From Bradyrhizobium sp. (GTDB lineage: Bacteria; Pseudomonadota; Alphaproteobacteria; Rhizobiales; Xanthobacteraceae), in the NCBI RefSeq assembly GCF_004799445.1, contig NZ_SSNA01000100.1, forward strand, positions 25,916 through 89,915: 64,000 nucleotides of DNA, in the 5' to 3' direction. The notes under the pieces were generated by a model. The model had not been told where the DNA came from, did no database searches, and saw only the letters and a program-made list of their open reading frames with translations. The position numbers were made by a program, and so were the translations under genes. Every line of letters begins with the position of its first letter. Position 1 is the stretch's first letter. This document shows positions 52,283 through 63,522 of the stretch, in pieces.

Positions 52283-52795
52283 CTATTTGGACGGCAGGAT
52301 TGCGATCGAAATCGAATTCTCCTTGGTCCCGCTGACCTGCAGCACAAACGGGCTGGCCGAAATCTCGTACTTCATGGTCTTGCGGATGCCGTCGCAATCG
52401 GTGGCGCCGCTGAACGCCTTCGGCTTCAGGGCATGTCCATCCTGCACCACATCGACCCAACCGCCGGCGGACAGGCTGACGGTATAGATGCCGGCCTTCG
52501 GCGCAGCCTTGAAGCTGGTGAAGCCGGCAAAGGTGCCTTCCTTCGGCGCGCGTTCCGGTGGCATGGGCAATTTGGCTTCGGCCGGCGCGCTCAGCCCCAA
52601 CATCATGCCGGTGGCCGGCAACGCGGCGAGTTCGCTGCCGGAGACGAGCTTGACGCGATCCGGCGCGGTCAACGCCGCGCGCTCGTGATCAATATTCCAC
52701 TTGAACTTGTCGCAGCCGCTCGGCTCTTCCGCCGCCCTTGCGGGGGCGGCTGCGAACAACACGAACGCGATGAAGATGGACCTGCGCATGGTCAA
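52283..52795 (-). CDS. Exported hypothetical protein of the molybdate cluster
   Basis: A 170-residue protein with signal peptide (cut near ARAAE). The mature part has two cysteines (GCDKFKW, TDCDGIRK) and a beta-rich centre (AGIYTVSLSAGGWVDVVQDG), consistent with a small periplasmic sandwich. I do not recognise the family. Its start overlaps the mop stop by four bases, so it is coupled to the molybdate-binding protein gene. Confidence 0.75.
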   Translation of the reverse strand: MTMRRSIFIAFVLFAAAPARAAEEPSGCDKFKWNIDHERAALTAPDRVKLVSGSELAALPATGMMLGLSAPAEAKLPMPPERAPKEGTFAGFTSFKAAPKAGIYTVSLSAGGWVDVVQDGHALKPKAFSGATDCDGIRKTMKYEISASPFVLQVSGTKENSISIAILPSK

Positions 52796-53001
52796 TCCAC
52801 CGCGATCATGACGTCGGAGGCCTTCACGACCACGGTCACGTGACCCCTGGCCTTGATGCCGAGTTCATCGACCGCCTCATTGGTGATGGACGAGGTGATG
52901 ATCTGGCCATTGCCGATATCGACGCGGACATGCGAGGTGGTCGCGCCTTTCTTCACCTCGAGGACGGTACCCTTGATCTGGTTGCGTGCACTGATGCGCA
53001 T
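52792..53001 (-). CDS. mop: Molbindin: single TOBE/Mop-domain protein
   Basis: A 69-residue Mop protein: SARNQIKGTVLEVKKGATTSH and TNEAVDELGIKARGHVTVVV are the classic molbindin repeats, including the Lys and Ser residues that hold molybdate. It acts as a cytoplasmic molybdate store or buffer, and could replace the TOBE domain missing from ModC. I chose ATG 53001 (MRISARNQ); an upstream extension to 53082 is not homologous to the family. Confidence 0.92.
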   Translation of the reverse strand: MRISARNQIKGTVLEVKKGATTSHVRVDIGNGQIITSSITNEAVDELGIKARGHVTVVVKASDVMIAVD

Positions 53002-53170
53002 GATGGTTCCCGCACGGCCAAAGTCGCGCGCGGTGGTGCCGCGAACGTGCTGGCTCTGATCGCAATGAAAGGATGGGACCATCGTCCCTGCATTGCCGCG
53101 CGCTTACGGCGTCGGCGGCATTGAACACTAGCGCATTTCGGAGCTGGGGGGAAAGTCGCTCGGCGAGATA

Positions 53171-54121
53171 TTATTGCTTGGCGTCCGGTGCGGCCAGAAC
53201 CTGGCGGCAGGCGGCCGGCAATTGCGCCAGCGTCATCGGTGGTTTCGGCTTCGGCGGTTCCGGTGGCGGTTTTGGATGGATCACGGAATCCTGAAACCAA
53301 TAGGCCAGATCGGCGGTACTGCAGCCCTCGTCATAGGTCGGCTCCGGCTGGCTCTCGCATTCGGTGCCACCGGAGGGGCATTTGATGCGGACATGGAAGT
53401 GATAGTCGTGGCCATACATCGGCCGGATCTTGGAAAGCCAGTTGCGGTCGCCCTTGGCCTCCCGGCACAGTGCTTTCTTGATCGCGGCGTTGACGAAGAT
53501 GCGCTGCACGCTTGGCTCAAGCGCAGCGGCACGGATCACCGTGAGATGGTTGGGGGTCCAGACGCTCGGATCGATGTCGAGCCGGTCGGGACGCACCATC
53601 ATGACCGCGGACATTTCCTCACGCTCGTTGCGCGACAATTGCCGGTTCGGCATCGGCGTCAGCCAGATATCGGCGTCGAGGCCCACCTGATGGCTGGCGT
53701 GCCCGGTGAACATCGGCCCCCCGCGCGGCTGCGACATGTCGCCGACCAGGATGCCCGGCCAGCCGGCGTCCTTGTGCACCTTGGTCGACAACCGCTCCAG
53801 CAGCGCGACCATGTCGGGATGCGCCCAATTGCGATTGCGCGACAACCGCATCACCTGCCAGGTCTCGCCGTTGATCGGCAGCGCTTGCGCGCCCGCGATA
53901 CAGCCCTTGGCATAGAAGCCGACCACCCGCGTCGGCATCGCCGCCGGGAGGACCTTGCGGCCGAACAGCTCCTTGGCGCCGAGTTTGGCATCGTTCGGAT
54001 TGGCGAGCGGCGGCAGCGGCTTCGGATCGACGCTTCCCTTGTCCTGTGCCAGCGCGGCAGTGGCGCTGACATCGGCGGCGAAGGCAAGGAGGAGCGGTAT
54101 GAGGATCAGGCAGAGCTTCAT
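53171..54121 (-). CDS. mepA: Penicillin-insensitive murein endopeptidase
   Basis: A 316-residue periplasmic LAS-type zinc peptidase cleaving peptidoglycan cross-links. Signal peptide to about residue 26. The active site is visible in GDMSQPRGGPMFTGHASHQV (zinc His), LDADIWLTP (Asp) and YGHDYHFHVRIKCP (His-x-His). The C-terminal Pro/Lys tail (KPPPEPPKPKPP) and paired cysteines are typical of alphaproteobacterial MepA. Confidence 0.94.
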   Translation of the reverse strand: MKLCLILIPLLLAFAADVSATAALAQDKGSVDPKPLPPLANPNDAKLGAKELFGRKVLPAAMPTRVVGFYAKGCIAGAQALPINGETWQVMRLSRNRNWAHPDMVALLERLSTKVHKDAGWPGILVGDMSQPRGGPMFTGHASHQVGLDADIWLTPMPNRQLSRNEREEMSAVMMVRPDRLDIDPSVWTPNHLTVIRAAALEPSVQRIFVNAAIKKALCREAKGDRNWLSKIRPMYGHDYHFHVRIKCPSGGTECESQPEPTYDEGCSTADLAYWFQDSVIHPKPPPEPPKPKPPMTLAQLPAACRQVLAAPDAKQ

Positions 54122-54724
54122 GGGGTCACTCTACATCACGGGTGTTCAGCATGGAATTCGGCAATCGGGAAATGGCAGCCCGATCGCGATCGCTTGATCG
54201 CTGGCGGTCGCCGCTCGGCGCGGCCGGCCCGCGACCGCCCGGCTCGGTGGTCCGGCGTCGCAAGGTTGCATCAGGTGGCACCCGTCGCATCCGGCGGCGC
54301 TGTTCGCGCTGGTCGAGCGGCAGTGCCGCGAATACCCCGATCGAGATTGCGAACTGGCGGGAACCGCGCCTTGCGGGCGCGAAGCGTGCGGATGCTGATG
54401 AGGTGCGCGGCTCGCATTTTTACGAATCAATAACCCTATAGGTCATTGACGAAATTTCGCGCATTAATGGCGCAGTGTATGCGCGCGGAAAAGTTTAGCG
54501 TGGGTAGACGGTCTTGCATCGCGCATTCGTAGGCACTAACGGCCACGCGCTCGCGGGACGGCTATCTTTTCATTATTAATCTCGCGAAGGCGCCTCTTAA
54601 ACAGGCAGGCTGAGTGGGGGATCTCCTGTGGAACGCCGGCGATCAAACCCATCGGCGGCAAGAGATACCATTTTTTCAGACACTTATCGGAGAACCTTAC
54701 CCGCAAAATGCGAGTGGGGCGCCA
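54122..54724. other. Gap without recognised gene before the PAS/GGDEF/EAL gene
   Basis: About 600 bases. Frames present are Arg-rich and composition-driven, without family resemblance. The right 250 bases are AT-richer and probably carry the promoter of the downstream gene. The frame of that gene is open up to 54614, so a longer protein cannot be ruled out. Confidence 0.4.
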
Positions 54725-56968
54725 ATGCCGAGAATCCCGACCAAGAAAGCAAAAGCAAGACAGCAGGCCGCCGCGGCGCGCGCGGGGTCCCGGGGCCGGC
54801 CGGCCAAGCCCGGATCGAAGGTCTTGGGAAGCAATCGGCCGATGGCGGCGGAGATCGGCGAGATCGCGCGCATGCGCGCCGAGGCGGAAGCCGCGGTTGC
54901 GGAAGCGCGAAAATCCCACGAACGGCTGCGCGAGGCCATCGATATCCTGCCGCAGGGCATTGTGTTTCTCGACGCCGACGGACGCTACATTCTCTGGAAC
55001 AAGAAATATTCCGAGATCTACAGCCGCAGTTCGGATCTGTTCCAGCCGGGCGCGCGGCTGCAGGACACAATCCGCATCGGGGTCGAGCGTGGCGACTATC
55101 CGGAAGCCATCGGCCGCGAAGAGGAATGGGTCGCCGAACGGCTCGCCAGGCTCTATCAGCCCGGCGAACGCCACGAGCAACTCCTTGCCGACGGCCGCTG
55201 CATTCTGATCGAGGAGCGGCTGACCGAGGATGGCGGCATCATCGGCCTGCGCGTCGACATCACCGAGCTGAAGCAGCGCGAGGCCTCATTTCGCCTGCTG
55301 TTCGACAGCAATCCGATTCCCATGATCGTCTGCGCGCTGGACAATGAACGCATCCTTGGCGTCAACGACGCCGCGGTCGCGCATTACGGCTACAGCCGTG
55401 CCGACTTCGAAAAACTCACCATCCGCCGCGTCCAGGCCTTCGAATCCGAGCCGCCCTGGGTCGTAGATCGCAGCAGCGACGAACAGGCGGCGCGCACCTG
55501 GAAACATGTCAGGGCCGACGGAACGCTGATCGATCTGGCGATCTATTCGCGCCATTTGGTCTACGGCGACCAGCCCGCGGTGTTGCTGGCGCTGATGGAC
55601 ATCACCGAGCGCAAGCGCGCCGAGGCGCGGCTCACCTTCATGGCGCAGCACGACGGCTTGACCGGCCTGCCGAACCGCAATCTGCTGCGGCAACGCATGG
55701 ACGAGATTTTGCTGCACGCGCGGCGCAGCTCGGACAAGGCCGCGGTGCTGATCCTCGGCCTCGACAATTTCAAGGCGGTCAATGATACGCTTGGCCACGG
55801 CATAGGCGACAAGCTGCTCCGTGCCGTCGCCAAGCGCCTGCGATCGATGCTGCGCGAGGAAGATACGCTCGCCCGTCTCAACTCCGACGAATTCGCCGTT
55901 GTCCAGAGCGGACTGGCGCGGCCCGAGGATGCGGTATTGCTGGCCAGAAGGTTGCTGGAGGCGATCGGCGAACCCTACCTGTTGGGCGGCCATTCCGTCG
56001 TGGTCGGCGCCAGCATCGGCATCGCGATGGCGCCCGGCGATGGCGACGAGTCCGAAAAACTCCTGAAGCACGCCGACATGGCGCTGTCCCGGGCCAAAAA
56101 CGACTCGCGCGGCACCTTCAGCTTCTTCGAGGCCGGAATGGACGCGCGCGCCCAGGCTCGCCGTAAGATCGAAGCCGATCTGCGCGAGGCAATCGAGAAT
56201 GATGTGCTGAGGCCGCATTATCAGCCGGTGATCGATCTTTCCGCCGGACGCATCACCGGCTTTGAGGCGCTGGTGCGCTGGCCGCACCCCGAACGCGGCA
56301 TGATCTCGCCGGCGGAATTCATCCCCGTCGCCGAAGAGACCGGCCTGATCAACGGGCTCGGCGGCCTGATGCTGCGCCGGGCCTGCATGGACGCTGCGCT
56401 TTGGCCGGAAGACGTTCGCGTTGCGGTCAACCTGTCGCCGGCGCAGTTTCGCACCGGCAATCTGCTGTCGATCGTGATCGACGCGCTGAAGCAGTCCGGC
56501 CTGCCGGCAAGGCGGCTGGAACTTGAAATCACCGAGACCCTGCTTCTGGAAAAGAGCGGCCAGGTGCTGGCCACGCTGCACGGGCTGCGCGCGCTTGGCG
56601 TGCGCATCTCGATGGACGATTTCGGAACCGGCTATTCCAGCTTGAGCTATTTGCGGAGCTTTCCCTTCGACAAGATCAAGATCGATCAGTCGTTCGTGCG
56701 TGATCTCGCCGCCAATCGCGACGCACAGGCGATCGTGCGCGCGATCATCAGCCTCGGTGTCGGACTGGGCGTCACCATCACGGCTGAAGGCGTCGAGACC
56801 GAAGCCGAACTGGGCTGCCTGCGCGCCGAGGGTTGCCACGAGGGACAGGGCTTCCTGTTCAGCCGGCCGCGGCCCAACAGTGAGATTGCCGGGTTACTGA
56901 GCGCGCAGTCCGGCACGGACGTCGGCGGGAACGCGGGTACGGTCGGGAAGGCCTCGCTGGTCGCCTGA
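54725..56968 (+). CDS. PAS-GGDEF-EAL protein, probable c-di-GMP phosphodiesterase
   Basis: About 747 residues from ATG 54725 (MPRIPTKKAKAR): a basic N-terminus, a short coiled coil, two PAS domains (around REAIDILPQGIVFLDADGRY and FDSNPIPMIVCALDNERILG), a GGDEF domain and an EAL domain. The GGDEF signature is NSDEF (near residue 386), which lacks both glycines, so cyclase activity is doubtful. The EAL domain keeps FEALVRW (near 513), NLSPAQF, the metal pair in DDFGTGYSSL and KIDQSF, so it should hydrolyse c-di-GMP. No membrane helix is seen; PAS ligands or partners probably control it. Confidence 0.9.
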   Translation: MPRIPTKKAKARQQAAAARAGSRGRPAKPGSKVLGSNRPMAAEIGEIARMRAEAEAAVAEARKSHERLREAIDILPQGIVFLDADGRYILWNKKYSEIYSRSSDLFQPGARLQDTIRIGVERGDYPEAIGREEEWVAERLARLYQPGERHEQLLADGRCILIEERLTEDGGIIGLRVDITELKQREASFRLLFDSNPIPMIVCALDNERILGVNDAAVAHYGYSRADFEKLTIRRVQAFESEPPWVVDRSSDEQAARTWKHVRADGTLIDLAIYSRHLVYGDQPAVLLALMDITERKRAEARLTFMAQHDGLTGLPNRNLLRQRMDEILLHARRSSDKAAVLILGLDNFKAVNDTLGHGIGDKLLRAVAKRLRSMLREEDTLARLNSDEFAVVQSGLARPEDAVLLARRLLEAIGEPYLLGGHSVVVGASIGIAMAPGDGDESEKLLKHADMALSRAKNDSRGTFSFFEAGMDARAQARRKIEADLREAIENDVLRPHYQPVIDLSAGRITGFEALVRWPHPERGMISPAEFIPVAEETGLINGLGGLMLRRACMDAALWPEDVRVAVNLSPAQFRTGNLLSIVIDALKQSGLPARRLELEITETLLLEKSGQVLATLHGLRALGVRISMDDFGTGYSSLSYLRSFPFDKIKIDQSFVRDLAANRDAQAIVRAIISLGVGLGVTITAEGVETEAELGCLRAEGCHEGQGFLFSRPRPNSEIAGLLSAQSGTDVGGNAGTVGKASLVA

Positions 56969-56978
56969 CGGCGGCCCG

Positions 56979-57461
56979 TTACTTGCCGCGCGCGGTCTTG
57001 CGCTTGTTCAGATGATAGGTCAGCGCCAGAGCCACGCAGTGGCGCAGCGCGGCTTCCGGAATCTTGTCCTTGACGTTGAGGACGATGCTTCGGTTGCCGC
57101 CAAAGCTCAACTCCCCGGCGTATAGCTCGCGGAAGGTTGCGACCAGGTCGGTCTGACAATGGAAATACACCGCATATTGGTCGGCGGTGGATCCAATCCG
57201 GTCAATGCGAATCGTGCTGCCGCTTCCGGTCTCGGGCGTCAGGTAGCTTGGCTGGCCCCATTTCAGGGTTTCCTCAAGCCGGCCGACGCCTTCGGTGGTC
57301 TTCGCGGTGTCGAAGATCAGGCGACGCAGCGCCAGTAGCCTGGTTTTGATCGGCCCGGGACAGGCACTGAAAACCGCCTCGACCGCGGGGTCCGAAAATC
57401 CGGCCCGCTTTCCTTCCATCGCATTTCCTGACTTGGCGGGCTTCGTCGATGCGCCGGTCAT
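56979..57461 (-). CDS. DUF1801-domain protein
   Basis: A 160-residue protein of the DUF1801/YdhG-like fold: LLALRRLIFDTAKTTEGVGR, LKWGQPSYL and YAVYFHCQTDLVATFRELY. Function unknown in the family. The start is ATG 57461; the internal Met at residue 15 is a possible alternative. It is convergent with the EAL gene. Confidence 0.82.
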   Translation of the reverse strand: MTGASTKPAKSGNAMEGKRAGFSDPAVEAVFSACPGPIKTRLLALRRLIFDTAKTTEGVGRLEETLKWGQPSYLTPETGSGSTIRIDRIGSTADQYAVYFHCQTDLVATFRELYAGELSFGGNRSIVLNVKDKIPEAALRHCVALALTYHLNKRKTARGK

Positions 57462-57569
57462 TGCCGCGTTCCAAGCTTACGGTTTGATCATGCCTGATGA
57501 TCAGAGCATGGATTTGCGCGACCGGAAACCAGCCTCCGTCAAATGTGGGGGATGTTTTCGCTCGAAACG

Positions 57570-59537
57570 TTAGGCGGCGTCGCGCAGGCCGGCCAGGAAG
57601 GTGTCGACGCTGTCGAACAGCGTGGAGGCGTGCTGGCTGAGCTCGCTGGAGGCGACGAGGACGGTATCGGCCAGCGCGCGCGACTGTTCGGCGGCCTGGC
57701 TTGCGCCGGCCACATTGATCGCGACTTCACTGGTGCCGGCAGCGACCTGTTGCACGCTACGCGCGATCTCGCGGGTCGCTGATCCCTGCTCCTCGACGGC
57801 GGCGGCGATGGTGGTGGCGATCCCGCTGATCTGCCGTATGGTGTCGCTGATGCCGCCGATCGCCGCGGCGCAGTTGCCGGTGGAGGATTGGATGGCGGTG
57901 ACCTGACCGGCGATCTCCTCGGTCGCCTTCGCGGTCTGGCTGGCGAGCGCCTTGACCTCGGATGCGACCACCGCAAAACCCCTGCCGGCTTCTCCGGCCC
58001 GCGCCGCCTCGATGGTCGCATTCAGTGCCAGGAGATTGGTCTGGCTGGCGATGGCACCGATCAGGCGAAGCACATCGCCGATTTTTTCGCTGGCGGCGGC
58101 AAGGCTCCCGACGATTTCCGTGGTTTGCCCGGCCTTGGTCACGGCGGCGTCCGCAACGTCGCTGGAATGGGTGACCTGGCGGCCGATCTCGGCCACGGAA
58201 GAGGCAAGCTCCTCGGTGGCGGCGGCGACGGTGTTGACGCTGGCGGAAGCCTCCTCCGAAGCGGCGGCGGCGGCTGCGGCCTGCGCCGATGTCCCGTTGA
58301 CGCTGGCGGTGATCTCCGCCGCCACGCGTTGCATATCCTTGGTCGCCCGCGCAACCGCGCCAACCACGCTCTTGACGTCGGCTTCGAAGCGGTCGGCCAT
58401 TTGACGCTGCAACGCCTTCTTCTCCAGTTCGGCCTGCTGCTTGGCGGCCTCCTGCGCCTCACGCAGCGAGCGCGCCTCGATCATGTTGCGGCGAAACACG
58501 TCGACAGCGCCGGCCATGGTGCCGAGTTCGTCCTTCCGGTCGCCGCCGGGGATGGTCACCTCGGTATCGCCACTCGAAAGGCGGTTCATGACCGCGGTAA
58601 TTGCCGTCAGTGGGCGCGACATGCCGCGGCCGAGCAGGAATGCCAGCAAGGCGGCGGCGACGAGAATGGCGATCGTGCCCAGAACGAGGTTGCGCTGCGA
58701 ACTGGCCGACGCCGCCTCATAGTCGGTGGTATCCCTGACCAGTTCGATCACCGCGACCGCCTGCCCGGCGTAATTCCTGATTTGTCCGAGATAGAGAGCG
58801 GCCGGACGGCCGTTGAGCGTGGCGTCGCGACGCAGATGGCCGCCTTCGAACACGCTTTTGAGTTCGTCCTGGGTGACGTCCGAAGCGTCGCCGAGGGTCG
58901 ATGCGATCCTCACGAAGGCCTTGCCATCGAAACGGTGCACGGCGAGATCGACGCTGAAGCGCTGCTTGGCGCTATCGACGAATTGCTTGCCAAAGGAAAC
59001 GCCGACATCGGCGACCGCGAGGCTCTTGCCGTCGCGCATGATCGGCGTCATGGCAAATACGCCCAGCGAATCCCGTCCGGCTTCAACGCCGACGATCGGT
59101 TTGCCTGTCTTGTTCGACTCCACCACGGTAGCACGCCGCGCCGAGATGTCCTCGCCGAACAGTTTCGGCTCGTGAACCCGGAAGAAGGCGGTGGCCGGCG
59201 GCATGTGGAAACTGATCAGCGGCATGCCCTGCGACTTCAACGCCGCGAACGGTGCTTGCAGCAGCGGCAACAGCGCGTCACGGTCGCCTTTGGCAACCGC
59301 GTCCGCCACTGGAGGCAGATTGGCGATCACGGCGCTGACCGCCAGCGCCGCCCGGCCCTCGTAATCGAGGGCGGCGATGACGCTGTCATATTGCAGCTTG
59401 AGCTGCTGGTCGAGCGCAAGCCGCGTCAGGGCGCGCTCTTGCATGATGGAAAACGTTCCGAGGATTCCGCAGGCCGCCGCCACGGTCAGCGAAATGGCGA
59501 GCATTAGGCGGGCCGCAATCGATCGAAGTTGAAACAT
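57570..59537 (-). CDS. Methyl-accepting chemotaxis protein with periplasmic Cache-type sensor
   Basis: A 655-residue chemoreceptor: TM1 at residues 8-30, a periplasmic sensor of about 270 residues (single-Cache-like, [20 protein letters not shown] ... [13 protein letters not shown]), TM2 ([19 protein letters not shown]), HAMP ([20 protein letters not shown]) and the signalling hairpin with the conserved tip [20 protein letters not shown] and [15 protein letters not shown]. No C-terminal CheR-binding pentapeptide. I chose ATG 59537, at the first membrane helix. Ligand unknown. Confidence 0.92.
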   Translation of the reverse strand: MFQLRSIAARLMLAISLTVAAACGILGTFSIMQERALTRLALDQQLKLQYDSVIAALDYEGRAALAVSAVIANLPPVADAVAKGDRDALLPLLQAPFAALKSQGMPLISFHMPPATAFFRVHEPKLFGEDISARRATVVESNKTGKPIVGVEAGRDSLGVFAMTPIMRDGKSLAVADVGVSFGKQFVDSAKQRFSVDLAVHRFDGKAFVRIASTLGDASDVTQDELKSVFEGGHLRRDATLNGRPAALYLGQIRNYAGQAVAVIELVRDTTDYEAASASSQRNLVLGTIAILVAAALLAFLLGRGMSRPLTAITAVMNRLSSGDTEVTIPGGDRKDELGTMAGAVDVFRRNMIEARSLREAQEAAKQQAELEKKALQRQMADRFEADVKSVVGAVARATKDMQRVAAEITASVNGTSAQAAAAAAASEEASASVNTVAAATEELASSVAEIGRQVTHSSDVADAAVTKAGQTTEIVGSLAAASEKIGDVLRLIGAIASQTNLLALNATIEAARAGEAGRGFAVVASEVKALASQTAKATEEIAGQVTAIQSSTGNCAAAIGGISDTIRQISGIATTIAAAVEEQGSATREIARSVQQVAAGTSEVAINVAGASQAAEQSRALADTVLVASSELSQHASTLFDSVDTFLAGLRDAA

Positions 59538-59716
59538 GGGGAAACCGGAGCTCCGAGACGGGAGTAACCCGGAAGTTCCCAGAAAGTGTTTAACATCTGA
59601 TTGCTTTTGCGGTCGCAAGGCCGTGAGGCCGCATCCCGCACGCGTTCTTTGCACCGCGCGGCGATCGGCGGTGGATCGGCCGGCTCGAGACATCAATTCG
59701 GTGCCGAAGCAGCGCT

Positions 59717-60889
59717 TTAAGTCGTTGGTCCGCGCGCGACGGGGCTGGCCGTCAGGATCGATCTGCCGACGTCCTCGTAATGGGTGTCGCGGGCCTGGAT
59801 CTGCTGCGCGATGGCATGCATGTCGCGGAAACGGCGCTCGAACTTGTTGGCCTTGAACACGGCGGTAGCGCCGGCCATGTGATAGGCGGTATCGACCACC
59901 GCGGCTGACTGATGGATGGTCCAGGTCGAGGCGAGGCGAAGCGCCGCCCGACGCTCCTCCGAGATCTTTCCTGTATTGGTCAGATCATGCCAGGCCTCGG
60001 CGGCTGTCGCGTAGAGATAGGCGCGTGCCGCGCGCAAATTGCCTTCGGTGCGGCCGATCAGGCCCTGAACGGCGTTGTTCTCCCGCATCGCCTTGAGACC
60101 CACCGTGGCTTTGCCGCGCGCCAGATCGATCGCCGCATCGAGCGTGGCGCGGGCGACGCCGAGCGAGATGGCGGCGAAGCCCAGTCCGAACATGCTGTAG
60201 GTGGTGATGCCGTAGAGCGGCCCTTTTTCCCGCAGCGCCGTGAAATCGTCGCGCAGCGCGGCGTGTTTTTCCGGGATGAACAGATCGTCGACCGAATAGG
60301 AGTCGGTGCCGGTACCGGAAAGGCCGATCACGTCCCAGACGTCGTACATGGTGGCGCTTGTCGCCGGGAAGACGATGGTGCGTATTTCCGGCGTGCCGTT
60401 CGGCTTCAGCCTCTTGGTGCCGTCGGCTTCGACGACCTGGACATGGGCGCCGAGCCAGTTCGCCTGGCGGGAGCCGCTGGCGAAATCCCAGCGCGCGGTG
60501 ATGCGATAGCCGCCGGGAACGACATGCACCTCGTTGGCGATCGCGCCCCAGGCGAGGATGTCGTTCGGCTGGCCGAAAATCTCGCGCGCCGCGTCCGCGT
60601 CGAGATAGGCCGCCGTCATGGCGCAAACCGAGCACTGGCCGAGGCACCACGCCGTGGAGGCATCGGCCTTCGCGATCTCCTCCAGCATCTGCATGAAAAC
60701 TTCCGGCGGCGCCTCGGCGCCACCGAGGCTCTGCGGCAGCAGCGAGCGATAGAGCCCGTTTTCGATCAGGGCGGAAACCACCGGCTGGGTGAGGCGCCGC
60801 GTCCGCTCGATCTCGTCGGCCTCGCGCGTGATCAAGGGTGCCAGCGTCTTTGCGCGGTCGATGAGGCCCAACGCTGTGGGCTTATTCAT
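59717..60889 (-). CDS. Acyl-CoA dehydrogenase-fold flavoprotein, probable flavin-dependent monooxygenase
   Basis: A 390-residue protein with the three-domain acyl-CoA dehydrogenase fold. [38 protein letters not shown] and the C-terminal [20 protein letters not shown] resemble group-D monooxygenases (HsaA, DszC, p-hydroxyphenylacetate hydroxylase oxygenase) more than dehydrogenases; the catalytic glutamate of true dehydrogenases is not evident. Such enzymes need a separate flavin reductase, which is not encoded nearby. Substrate unknown. Confidence 0.85.
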   Translation of the reverse strand: MNKPTALGLIDRAKTLAPLITREADEIERTRRLTQPVVSALIENGLYRSLLPQSLGGAEAPPEVFMQMLEEIAKADASTAWCLGQCSVCAMTAAYLDADAAREIFGQPNDILAWGAIANEVHVVPGGYRITARWDFASGSRQANWLGAHVQVVEADGTKRLKPNGTPEIRTIVFPATSATMYDVWDVIGLSGTGTDSYSVDDLFIPEKHAALRDDFTALREKGPLYGITTYSMFGLGFAAISLGVARATLDAAIDLARGKATVGLKAMRENNAVQGLIGRTEGNLRAARAYLYATAAEAWHDLTNTGKISEERRAALRLASTWTIHQSAAVVDTAYHMAGATAVFKANKFERRFRDMHAIAQQIQARDTHYEDVGRSILTASPVARGPTT

Positions 60890-60998
60890 GACGTTTCCTT
60901 GCCCTTATCGAGTGATCAATTAAGGGGCATGTTGGTCCATCTGGCGGCGCGGATCAAGATGGGGCAACGGGATAAGTGATGCGCGGGCTGCATGTCCT

Positions 60999-61343
60999 TT
61001 ATCGCGCAAGGCCGAGCACCAGAAGCAGCGCGCGATCGAGCTGCTCGGACGTTTCCGCGTCGATGCGGCCAATCACGCGCCGAATCCGGTCGCGGCGAAG
61101 CGCGACCAGTTTATCCGTCATAATTTGCGACCGAAGGCGAAGGCCGTTCTCCGGTGCCGCTTCGATCATTGGTCGGAGCGAAAGTCCGTCCTGCAGGTCT
61201 GACGAGACGGGACAAACGAAAATTGTCGAAAGCCCGGCGTTAAATTTGTCGCCTTGAACGACGATGCCAGGCCGCGGCCTCCCGAGATCGCTCGGAACCA
61301 CCATCAGCACGACATCGCCGCGTGCTATTTCCACGATTCCCAA
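60999..61343 (-). CDS. MazF/PemK-family toxin (endoribonuclease)
   Basis: A 114-residue toxin of a type II toxin-antitoxin pair. RGDVVLMVVPSDLGRPRPGIVVQ is the PemK/MazF start, with the RPRP turn, then TIFVCPVSSD and QIMTDKLVAL. It likely cleaves mRNA at a short motif. The start is TTG 61343 or GTG 61334; either overlaps the antitoxin 3' end, as is normal for the pair. Confidence 0.88.
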   Translation of the reverse strand: MGIVEIARGDVVLMVVPSDLGRPRPGIVVQGDKFNAGLSTIFVCPVSSDLQDGLSLRPMIEAAPENGLRLRSQIMTDKLVALRRDRIRRVIGRIDAETSEQLDRALLLVLGLAR

Positions 61344-61561
61344 TCGTAGACCTGCTCGATCCAGTCATCGATCGCATCGTTTTCCGGATGCTGCGCCATC
61401 AACTTTATTTCACGGCGGATTTCCGCGAGCACCTTGGGATCGCGCAGATCCGGTACCCAATGCTGCACCGGCCGCAGCCCCTGCGCGCGCAGCCGCTCGC
61501 GGCGCGAAGCCATGCGCTGCTGGGGGGTGCGGGGTTTTGACTTTTTCGGGGTCGTGGCCAT
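61325..61561 (-). CDS. Antitoxin MazE-like (DUF3018)
   Basis: A 78-residue partner of the toxin: basic N-terminal DNA-binding part ([20 protein letters not shown]) of DUF3018 antitoxins and an acidic toxin-binding tail ([17 protein letters not shown]). It should neutralise the toxin and repress the operon. It is first in the operon and convergent with nothing; the lepA stop lies 43 bases downstream of its start on the left-going strand. Confidence 0.85.
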   Translation of the reverse strand: MATTPKKSKPRTPQQRMASRRERLRAQGLRPVQHWVPDLRDPKVLAEIRREIKLMAQHPENDAIDDWIEQVYDWESWK

Positions 61562-61603
61562 GGCTTGAGCGTAACATGTTACGCTCGCGGCTTCAACGGC
61601 TTC

Positions 61604-63409
<1,806 letters not shown>

Positions 63410-63522
63410 GGGCGCGGGATAGCATTCGCGTTCCCGTGCGGCAACCATATTACGCCGTTTTGGCGGCGCTTCTTCACGCCAAGCTGATTCCACTTACTCG
63501 AAAAACGCGCTACGCACGGGGT

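Noticed and set aside
53174..54433. Plus-strand 419-codon frame opposite mepA
   Set aside because: Arg/His-rich antisense of a confident gene.
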